A stretch of DNA of 64,000 nt from Candidatus Izimoplasma sp. ZiA1. Its GTDB lineage: Bacteria > Bacillota_I > Bacilli_A > Izemoplasmatales > Izemoplasmataceae. The notes beneath the pieces were generated by a model. It was not told the origin of the DNA. It saw only the letters and a program-made list of their open reading frames with translations, and did no database searches. This document shows positions 1 to 6,974 of the stretch, piece after piece. The first letter of the stretch is position 1. The number at the start of each line of letters is the position of its first letter. The position numbers and the translations under genes were made by a program. The DNA lies in contig NQYJ01000002.1 in assembly GCA_002285055.1 (NCBI GenBank), positions 228,378-292,377 on the forward strand, given 5' to 3'.

Positions 1-1
1 A

Positions 2-256
2 GCTGATGATAACTTTAGAGCAAAAGTTAAAGGATTCAAAATTTTAGAAAGTATAGCTGGTAGTTTATACGTTTTAATCGGTATTATCGGATTAATTATT
101 GGTGGATCTTTCTTAGTAAATATTTTAGATACGGGCGTTATTGGCGAATTGTTTAGCGCTGGTATTATTCCAATAGTATATGTATTAATCGGTTTAAAAG
201 TTGGTAGTGAAATATCAAATGTAATCGATAATTTCTTAACAGAGGAGGGTGCATAA
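2..256 (+). CDS. Mbx/Mrp-type antiporter subunit, MrpB (MnhB)-like, C-terminal part
   Basis: The open frame enters from the left edge and ends at TAA 254-256, leaving 84 residues with no start in the window. It shows two strongly hydrophobic segments (residues about 20-43 and 53-66) around a Gly/Leu/Ile-rich core, as in the MrpB/MnhB C-terminal domain. The position directly before an MrpC/NuoK-like gene matches the B-C-D order of Mrp antiporters and of Mbh/Mbx complexes. It would be a membrane subunit of the ion-translocating module. The family assignment rests mainly on context and hydropathy, so it is only moderately certain. Confidence 0.6.
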   Translation, partial: ADDNFRAKVKGFKILESIAGSLYVLIGIIGLIIGGSFLVNILDTGVIGELFSAGIIPIVYVLIGLKVGSEISNVIDNFLTEEGA

Positions 257-257
257 T

Positions 258-593
258 ATGTTACAGTACGCTGCAATAGTCTTAATTATGTTAGGACTTT
301 ATGGAATCTTAACACAACGAAATGTAATTAAAATCATCCTTTCATTAAACATAATGGAAATAGGGTTAAACTTGTTTATTATTAGTGTTGGTTATGTGAC
401 TGATGGTATTGCACCAATAATGACTACTAATCATAATACTAACAGCTTAATTTATGTTGATCCATTACCTCAAGCATTAGTACTTACTGCTATTGTTATT
501 GGAGTTGGAACAACTGCTCTAGGATTAGCGATTGCTAAAAATATCTATTCAAAATATGGAACATTTGAATTAGACGAAATGGAGGAAGAATAA
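258..593 (+). CDS. MrpC/NuoK-like membrane subunit of Mbx-type complex
   Basis: A 111-residue protein with three predicted membrane helices, typical of NuoK/MnhC. The helices lie near residues 4-22, 26-48 and 74-96 and are followed by an acidic tail (ELDEMEEE). Glu in the second helix (NIMEIGLNLFII) matches the conserved membrane glutamate of this family, which takes part in proton translocation. I start at ATG 258, not GTG 249, because GAGGAGG at 242-248 lies about 9 bases upstream of the ATG and would overlap the GTG. It sits between the MrpB-like and MrpD-like genes, which are in the same operon with very short spacers. Confidence 0.85.
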   Translation: MLQYAAIVLIMLGLYGILTQRNVIKIILSLNIMEIGLNLFIISVGYVTDGIAPIMTTNHNTNSLIYVDPLPQALVLTAIVIGVGTTALGLAIAKNIYSKYGTFELDEMEEE

Positions 594-595
594 TC

Positions 596-1975
596 ATGAG
601 TGCTGTATTATTAATTGCCGTACCATTACTAGCGGCCTTCATCTCTATATTAAATAAAAAATTAGCACCAGTTTTATTATTACTTGTGTCTTTGTTCAAT
701 ATAGTTAGCATTTTCTTCTATAGTTTAGGAACAATCACAATTGGTGGCTTTGAAGCACCGTATGGTATTAGTCTAGTTTTAGATAATTATTCTTTAATTG
801 GGTTAATCGTTATAAACATTGCATTTTTCTTAGTATTGTTAATTTCTTATGAAAAAGTTAAAAAAGTAGCAACTGTTTTATTAGTCGCACTTGCTGGTTT
901 AAATGGTTTATTATTAACAGGCGATTTATTTAACTTGTTTGTATTCATTGAAGTTAGTGGAATTGCTGCATATTTAATAAGTACTACAAATAAAAAATAT
1001 GTTGCCACATTTAATTATTTGGTAATTGGAACAGTAGGTAGTAGTTTTTACTTACTTGGTTTAATAATCTTATATGCAATGGTAGGGACATTAAATATGT
1101 CTGATATGGCATTAAGAATTAGTAGTGAAGGAATTAGTGCTGCGAACTTATCATTACCATTCTTGTTTATGTTTATTGGACTTGGAGTGGAAGCAAAACT
1201 ATTACCATTTAATTCATGGGTAAAAGGAATCTTAGGAAATTCAAACAAATTAGTTGGTCCGATGATTGCATCAGTATACGCTGGGACTATCAGTTTAGTA
1301 TTTGGTAGAATTCTTACAAGTGTTTTTGTAGTAAGTGACCGCCTAGGCTTAATCCTAACTGTGATATTATTAGTTGGTATTGTTGCTGGTGAAACAATGG
1401 CATTTGCATCTACAAAATTAAGAGAAATATTACTATATTCATCAATTGCTCAAGCTAGTTTAGTTATTATTTTGTTCTTAGAAGGAATTACTGGATGGGC
1501 TGTAATGATGGTTATTGCTAATGTTATTAGCAAACTAGTATTATTTGCTATTGCTTCATATACAAGTGATGAGTTAAAAACTGACGAAGTTGATAACTTA
1601 AAAGGAATATTCAGTAAAAACAAAATCATTGGTGTTGCTTTTACAATTGCAAGTTTAAGTGTTAGTGGATTACCATTGTTTATGGGGTTTGTTGTTAAGA
1701 TGAATGTTTTAACAAGTATCTTTGATGGTGAAGATTATTTACTTGCAGCTGTGATTTTATTAACTAGTATTGTTGAAGGTGTTTATTTTGTTAGAGTATT
1801 AATTAAACTTTGGTATAACAAAGAAGATGCTAAAACTATAAATTACAACTTTGTAATAAAATATATTGTTTCTGTATTAGCAGTTTTATTAATTGTTTTT
1901 GGGACATATACTACTGTTCTAAATGATCAAGTTGAAACTGTAAATGAAGTATTTGAAATAGGAGGTAATGAATAA
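596..1975 (+). CDS. MrpD/NuoN-like antiporter-type subunit (first of two)
   Basis: A 459-residue polytopic protein of the proton-conducting NuoL/M/N-MrpA/D family. Family charged residues are visible: Glu in FIEVSG (about residue 118), Lys in EAKLLPFNSWVKG (about 202) and Lys in FVVKMN near the C-terminus. About 14 helices are expected. It would form one of two antiporter-like pumping units in the membrane arm. The stop and the next start share an A (TAATG at 1973-1977), so translation is probably coupled to the next, larger paralogue. Its length is normal for MrpD and for the H' subunit of Mbx. Confidence 0.88.
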   Translation: MSAVLLIAVPLLAAFISILNKKLAPVLLLLVSLFNIVSIFFYSLGTITIGGFEAPYGISLVLDNYSLIGLIVINIAFFLVLLISYEKVKKVATVLLVALAGLNGLLLTGDLFNLFVFIEVSGIAAYLISTTNKKYVATFNYLVIGTVGSSFYLLGLIILYAMVGTLNMSDMALRISSEGISAANLSLPFLFMFIGLGVEAKLLPFNSWVKGILGNSNKLVGPMIASVYAGTISLVFGRILTSVFVVSDRLGLILTVILLVGIVAGETMAFASTKLREILLYSSIAQASLVIILFLEGITGWAVMMVIANVISKLVLFAIASYTSDELKTDEVDNLKGIFSKNKIIGVAFTIASLSVSGLPLFMGFVVKMNVLTSIFDGEDYLLAAVILLTSIVEGVYFVRVLIKLWYNKEDAKTINYNFVIKYIVSVLAVLLIVFGTYTTVLNDQVETVNEVFEIGGNE

Positions 1976-3807
1976 TGAATTTTGCAAGTATTGAAATGAT
2001 TTTAATGATTACTCTTGCCTCTGGTGTATTAGCTTACTTAATTGGTAAGTTAAACGCAAAATTAGGTAGTATCGTTACTATCCTAGTTAGTATGTATGTT
2101 ACGATCGCTGTTATTTACTTTGGTTATAATGGTGAGTTAGTAATTACTACTGAATATTTACCGTTAGTGACATTTAAAGTTACTAATATTGGATTATTCT
2201 TTGCGAGTACTGTTACATTTGTATTTGCAATGGTAAGTTTCTTTAACCCATTCTTTATTGATAAATATAAATTTAAAGCTTTATATTCAATGTTATATAT
2301 CTTTAGCTTAGTAGGAATCTTAGGTGTATTCTTCACTGATAATTTTATGACATTATTTGTATTCTTTGAGTTTACAGTTTGGAGTAGTATGTTCTTAATC
2401 CCTATGGGAAAAAGTACAAAATCTACAACATTATATTTTGCAATGAGCACAATTGGTTCATTTGCATTATTATATGCAATCTTCTTAATGAGAAGCCAAA
2501 GTGGATCATTTGATATTGATCAGGGACTAGCGATGGTGAGTGGAGCAAAAGCTACATGGACATATATATTATTAAGTGTTGCAGCATTTGCAAAACTAGG
2601 AGCATTCCCGCTACATTTATGGTTACCTAAAGTATTAGGTGATGCACCAGATCCAGTAACAGCTGTTTTCAGTGGTGGACTTGAAAAACTAGGTGCATTT
2701 GTTGCTGTTATGGGATTAGTTAGACTTGCACCAGTAAGTTTCAATATTGGGGCAATAGATATGGATTTTGCTAGATATGTAATTGCTTTTATAGGTTCGA
2801 TAACAATTATTATTGGAACACTTATGGCAATTAGACAAGATGATGCAAAAAAATTATTAGCTTACTCTTCAATGAGTAATGGTGGTTATATTATTGTGGC
2901 TTTAACTATTGGTAATGGTATCGCAATAAGTGGCGCATTATACCATGTTTTAGCTCACGCAATTGCAAGTGCTGCAGCTTTCTTAGCTATCGCAGCTGTT
3001 GCTAGAAAAACTAATACAACTAAGATGAGTGAACTTGGTGGGATGATTCATAATATGCCAATCACTTATATGGTTTATTTAATAGCAATTATATCTATGG
3101 CTGGTATCCCACCAATGGGTGGATTCATCAGTAAATGGATGATTTTCCAAGCCGTAATTAATAAGGGATTACCAATTATCGCAATTGGAGTATTCTTTGG
3201 TAGTATTGGATCGTTCTTATATGTATTTAGACCTTTAGCTGCTTTATTCCTAGGACAACAGTTACCAGAATACAAGCATTTAAAAGAAGCACCATTCTTT
3301 ATGGTTTTACCGATGATTATCTTAAGCGGGTTAATTATTTATACTGGTGTGTTACCAAATTATATTTTAGGAAAAATTAATGAAATTGTTGTCGATTTAG
3401 GAGCAACTGCAGTAACAATTACTGAATATACAATCACAGGATTTAATGGAACAATCCACCCAGCATTAATAAGTGGAATGTTTGGGGTTGGTGTATTTGT
3501 TGCATTCTTAATCTTTATAACATTTAAGAAATCAAAAAAAGTTACATTAATGGATACATATACAGCAGGTGAGTTTATTTATACAGAAGAATTACTTCAT
3601 TATAGTGTAGATTTTTATGCACCACTTGAAAGACTATATGAAAAATACATTCATATAATGGAAAAAACATACGACAGCATTAGAAATAAAATTGCTGAAG
3701 TAGGTCATTTCTTTAAATACTACTTCTTTACTAATAAACCTGAAGTGTCAGTATTTTGGATAGTTATTATAGTTTCATTATTACTGTGGGGTGAATCATT
3801 ATGGTAG
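1975..3807 (+). CDS. NuoL/MbxH-like antiporter subunit (second, long form)
   Basis: A 610-residue member of the NuoL/M/N antiporter-like family. Charged residues in the membrane helices include Glu in FFEFTVWSS (about 130), Lys in FAKLGAFPLHLWLPK (about 208), the Asp-rich loop GDAPDPVTA, Lys in DDAKKLLAYSSMS and Lys in GGFISKWM. The extended C-terminus (about residues 520-610) holds an amphipathic segment and a last helix, like the lateral-helix subunits of Mbh/Mbx and Hyf complexes. With the preceding gene it gives two antiporter-type units, as in Mbx/Mbs and unlike the single unit in Mbh. It overlaps the next gene by 7 bases. Confidence 0.88.
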   Translation: MNFASIEMILMITLASGVLAYLIGKLNAKLGSIVTILVSMYVTIAVIYFGYNGELVITTEYLPLVTFKVTNIGLFFASTVTFVFAMVSFFNPFFIDKYKFKALYSMLYIFSLVGILGVFFTDNFMTLFVFFEFTVWSSMFLIPMGKSTKSTTLYFAMSTIGSFALLYAIFLMRSQSGSFDIDQGLAMVSGAKATWTYILLSVAAFAKLGAFPLHLWLPKVLGDAPDPVTAVFSGGLEKLGAFVAVMGLVRLAPVSFNIGAIDMDFARYVIAFIGSITIIIGTLMAIRQDDAKKLLAYSSMSNGGYIIVALTIGNGIAISGALYHVLAHAIASAAAFLAIAAVARKTNTTKMSELGGMIHNMPITYMVYLIAIISMAGIPPMGGFISKWMIFQAVINKGLPIIAIGVFFGSIGSFLYVFRPLAALFLGQQLPEYKHLKEAPFFMVLPMIILSGLIIYTGVLPNYILGKINEIVVDLGATAVTITEYTITGFNGTIHPALISGMFGVGVFVAFLIFITFKKSKKVTLMDTYTAGEFIYTEELLHYSVDFYAPLERLYEKYIHIMEKTYDSIRNKIAEVGHFFKYYFFTNKPEVSVFWIVIIVSLLLWGESLW

Positions 3808-4709
3808 TCAATATTTTAGTAGGATTAGGTGTAGCACTATTTGGATTTGTTTTGCAAACAGCTATGGGCGGAATTAACCGTAAAATAGTAGCAAGAGTTC
3901 AAAAGCGTATTGGACCTAAATGGTATCAAGAGTTTATTGATATCTTTAAGTTATTTTCAAAAAGAAGTGTAAGTCATGGTTGGATATTTGACTTTGGTGT
4001 AATAATGGCACTTGGTGGAATTATTGCAACTGCTATGTTTATGCCTGTTACTGCAAATATTATTGCATTTGAAGGGTATGACAACTTCTTTATCTTTGTA
4101 TATTTATTAGCAGTAGGAATGCTTGGTATGGCGATGAGTGCTAGTGGTAGTGGTAATCCACTTGCTAGTATCGGAGTTATGAGAGCTTTAACAACAATGC
4201 TTGCTTATGAAGTTCCGTTTATGATTGTTGTTATGACAATTATCAAACTTACTGGTGGAACAAGTAGTGTTAGTGAAATAGCAGCTTTCCAGCAAATAGC
4301 TGGAAACAACTGGTTTATAATTGCCTTACCTCTTGGTGGGATTGTGGCAATTATAAGTTTAATGGGAATGCTTGGTAAAAAACCATTTGAAACTTATATT
4401 GCACCTGCAGAGATTGCTTCAGGACCTATGGTTGAATATGGTGGAAAGCAATTAGGTATGTTATTTGTAATGCATGAAATAACAGTTTTTATCGAAGTAA
4501 GTTTATTTATCCATTTATTCTTAGGTGGAGCAGCAACATTAGGAGTTTATTTACTAAAATACTTCTTAGTATATACAGCGCTTAATTTAATTAGTAGTGT
4601 TTATGCACGATTCAAAATTGATCAAGTAGTTGTGTTCTTCTATAAATGGCCATTATTTATGGCTGTAACACAAGCGATAATCGCAATTTATTTAGGGTGG
4701 GTGATTTAA
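3801..4709 (+). CDS. NuoH/MbxM-like membrane anchor subunit
   Basis: A 302-residue membrane protein of the NuoH/EchB/MbhM family, which joins the peripheral iron-sulfur arm to the membrane arm and forms part of the proton path. Diagnostic motifs are RVQKRIGPKWYQ near residue 33, the MRALTTMLAYEVPF segment near 130, and the Glu-rich loop KPFETYIAPAEIASGPMVEYGG near 195-215. About eight helices are predicted. It overlaps the upstream gene and is followed one base later by the NuoB-like gene, so the order is membrane module then catalytic module. Confidence 0.92.
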   Translation: MVVNILVGLGVALFGFVLQTAMGGINRKIVARVQKRIGPKWYQEFIDIFKLFSKRSVSHGWIFDFGVIMALGGIIATAMFMPVTANIIAFEGYDNFFIFVYLLAVGMLGMAMSASGSGNPLASIGVMRALTTMLAYEVPFMIVVMTIIKLTGGTSSVSEIAAFQQIAGNNWFIIALPLGGIVAIISLMGMLGKKPFETYIAPAEIASGPMVEYGGKQLGMLFVMHEITVFIEVSLFIHLFLGGAATLGVYLLKYFLVYTALNLISSVYARFKIDQVVVFFYKWPLFMAVTQAIIAIYLGWVI

Positions 4710-4710
4710 T

Positions 4711-5280
4711 ATGAAATCAACTAAATTTTCACCAATGACACAAGAGCAAATCGATAAAAAATGGTGGGAGATTGGAAACTATTTCCGTCGTAACTCATTA
4801 TGGATGCTAATGTATTGTACTGGTTGTTGTGCAATTGAATTACCACCTGCAATGACATCAGCTTATGATATGGAACGTCTTGGGATGGGGCCAATGGCAA
4901 CACCTAGACAAGCAGATGTATTATTAGTAACAGGGTACTTATCATTAAAAACATTAAGACGTTTAATCTATACTTATGAACAAATGAGTGAACCAAAATA
5001 TGTAGTAGGATTTGGTTCTTGTACAATAAACGGAGGAATCTACCATGATTCTCACGCTGTTATCAATAAATTAGATCAATATATTCCAGTAGATGTTTAT
5101 GTTGCTGGTTGTATGCCAAACACAGAAGCTGTTATGAATGGCTTTACTGATTTAATGGGTATGATCAAAAACAAAACTGCTCGTGGTTGGTTAGATTACA
5201 AAGAACGTAATGATTGGTATAAAAAGAATCAATTAGACTCATTAGGGGAGGTACTAGTCCATGATGAATTCCATGAATAA
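4711..5280 (+). CDS. NuoB/MbxJ-like [4Fe-4S] small subunit
   Basis: A 189-residue protein of the NuoB (PSST)/MbhJ family that binds the proximal [4Fe-4S] cluster next to the catalytic cavity. Visible cysteines are C36, C39 and C40 (CTGCC), C104 (GSC) and C134 (AGCMP). The segment ATPRQADVLLVTG at about 63-75 and GGIYHDSHAV at about 108-117 are typical of NuoB. Both a CxxC and an adjacent CC are present, so the exact ligand set, hydrogenase-like or complex-I-like tandem Cys, cannot be fixed from sequence. The 3' end overlaps the next gene by 20 bases. Confidence 0.92.
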   Translation: MKSTKFSPMTQEQIDKKWWEIGNYFRRNSLWMLMYCTGCCAIELPPAMTSAYDMERLGMGPMATPRQADVLLVTGYLSLKTLRRLIYTYEQMSEPKYVVGFGSCTINGGIYHDSHAVINKLDQYIPVDVYVAGCMPNTEAVMNGFTDLMGMIKNKTARGWLDYKERNDWYKKNQLDSLGEVLVHDEFHE

Positions 5281-5857
5281 TGTTGAGTTTTTAAATGAAT
5301 TAGTAAACTCAAAATTTAATGTAGTAAAAACAGAAATTATTAATGCTGAGCAAATGAGTTTCATTGTTGATTCTCGTGATGTTCATACATTATTAACTTT
5401 ATTAAAAACATCAGGATGGAAACAATTATCTTACCTTTCTGCGATAGATTGGATTAAAGAAGATGAGTTTGAACTTGTATATATTGTTTTTAACTGGGAT
5501 AGACCAGTACATATCCAAGTGAGAACTAGAATCAAAAGAGATCGTGAAAATGCTTCTTTTGAAACAATTATTCCAATATACCCAGGTGCAAAGTATTATG
5601 AAAGAGAAGTTCATGAGTTTTTCGGAATTAAATTTCCAGGTAACCCTGATTTCCATAAGCAATTAATTCTTGAAAATTGGGATGATATGCCACCGCTTTT
5701 AAAAGACTTTGATCCAAGAGCATACAGTGACTCTCATTTCGAAAAACGTGATTATCCTGAAAAGCACATAAACCTAAACAATCAAGAAAGCAAACAAGAG
5801 AAAAGACAAAAAAGAAATTTAAAATCATTGCTTCTTAGAAACGGAGGTAAAAAATAA
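5261..5857 (+). CDS. NuoC/MbxK-like subunit (30 kDa family)
   Basis: A 198-residue protein of the NuoC 30-kDa family. The signature region is EREVHEFFGIKFPGNPDF, near residues 109-127, followed by LLKDFDPRAYSD. It is a structural subunit of the peripheral arm that contacts the NuoD-like large subunit. The start at 5261 is supported by GGGGAGG at 5245-5251 about 9 bases upstream; ATG 5264 is an alternative. The C-terminus (about 165-198) is a Lys/Arg/Gln-rich tail, longer than in compact family members. It overlaps the genes on both sides, consistent with coupled translation. Confidence 0.9.
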   Translation: MMNSMNNVEFLNELVNSKFNVVKTEIINAEQMSFIVDSRDVHTLLTLLKTSGWKQLSYLSAIDWIKEDEFELVYIVFNWDRPVHIQVRTRIKRDRENASFETIIPIYPGAKYYEREVHEFFGIKFPGNPDFHKQLILENWDDMPPLLKDFDPRAYSDSHFEKRDYPEKHINLNNQESKQEKRQKRNLKSLLLRNGGKK

Positions 5858-6963
5858 TGAGACAAATGAAATTATTTTTAGGACCTCAGCATCCTGGAAT
5901 GCATGGTAATGCATCGGTTCATATTTACGCTGAAGGTGATATTATAAAAAGATCATATCTTTTACCAGGGATGTTACATCGTGGATTTGAAAAAGGTATG
6001 GAAAGACATACTTGGATGAATAATATTGGTCTTATTCCTCGTGTTTGTGTTGTAGAACCAGATATCAATGAAATGGCATTTGCAATGGGTGTTGAAATGC
6101 TTGCTAATATAGAAGTTCCTGAACGAGCTCATTACTTAAGAATGGTAATTTTAGAACTTGCAAGAATTAGTATTCATTTAATGAGTTATGGTGGGCTTGG
6201 TGGACCAACTGGTCTTTATACTCTGATGTATCATGCTCATGCAGATAGAAACAGAATTTTAAATATATTTGAGAAGATCACTGGTCACCGTGTATATCAT
6301 ATGTATATAGTTCCTGGAGGAGTTCGTAAAGATTTCCCTGTTGGAATTGAAAATGATATTCATGAGTTTTTAAATGATCTTGAAAGTAGATACACTGAAT
6401 ACCGTGATTTAGGTATTGAGAATCCTACAGTTTTAGCTCGTATTAAAGATAATATCATGTTACCTGAAAGTGTAGTTTGGGAACTTGGTGTTACTGGTGT
6501 TGGTATGAGAAGTGCTGTAAATAAGCCGTATGATTTGCGTAAAGTTAAACCTTATGCAAGATATAGTGAAGTTGAGTTTGATGTTCCAGTTTATGATTAT
6601 AGTGATGCGAGAAACCGTGTTGATATTAAATTAAATGAACTAGTTCAATCAATTGGAATAATTCGTCAATGTTTAGAGAAAATGCCAACAGGTCCTGTAA
6701 GAGCTAAGGTTGGTAATGGACAATCAATGAGATGGACAGTTCCGAAAGGTCAAGTTTATTCATGTGTGGAATCTAGTCGTGGTGAGTTTGGTTATTACAT
6801 AGTTAGTGATGGAGGTACTCATCCTTATCGTGTTGGAGTTAGAGGTGCAAGTTATCCTCAAGGGTTATTAGGGATTGAAAAATATATGCCAGGAACGCGT
6901 ATTGATGATGCGCCATTATGGATAGACACTATGGGTGTTTGTTCACCTGAGATTGATCGATAG
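5857..6963 (+). CDS. NuoD/MbxL-like large subunit lacking NiFe ligands
   Basis: A 368-residue homologue of the 49-kDa NuoD and NiFe-hydrogenase large subunit. GPQHPGMHG at residues 9-17 and the IEVPERAHYLRMVILELARI block are family hallmarks. In hydrogenases a CxxC pair near each end binds Ni-Fe. Here the N-terminal pair reads C64-V-V-E67 and the C-terminal pair C362-S-P-E365, so each motif keeps its first Cys and has Glu for the second. I therefore do not call it a hydrogenase. It is closer to the Mbx/Mbs (sulfur-reducing) branch or a complex-I intermediate. The substrate is unknown from sequence. It starts in a TAATG overlap with the NuoC-like gene. Confidence 0.88.
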   Translation: MRQMKLFLGPQHPGMHGNASVHIYAEGDIIKRSYLLPGMLHRGFEKGMERHTWMNNIGLIPRVCVVEPDINEMAFAMGVEMLANIEVPERAHYLRMVILELARISIHLMSYGGLGGPTGLYTLMYHAHADRNRILNIFEKITGHRVYHMYIVPGGVRKDFPVGIENDIHEFLNDLESRYTEYRDLGIENPTVLARIKDNIMLPESVVWELGVTGVGMRSAVNKPYDLRKVKPYARYSEVEFDVPVYDYSDARNRVDIKLNELVQSIGIIRQCLEKMPTGPVRAKVGNGQSMRWTVPKGQVYSCVESSRGEFGYYIVSDGGTHPYRVGVRGASYPQGLLGIEKYMPGTRIDDAPLWIDTMGVCSPEIDR

Positions 6964-6974
6964 GAGATATGAAA

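Noticed and set aside
249..593. GTG start at 249 for the MrpC-like gene
   Set aside because: It overlaps the ribosome site GAGGAGG. ATG 258 has correct spacing.
2124..2450. Minus-strand open frame of about 108 codons
   Set aside because: It lies wholly within the antiporter gene on the other strand, with no ribosome site or family similarity. The same reasoning removes the other antisense frames, such as those at 2520-2744, 5426-5662, 10559-10894, 19508-19813, 20229-20591, 25916-26239, 46792-47118 and 55881-56222.
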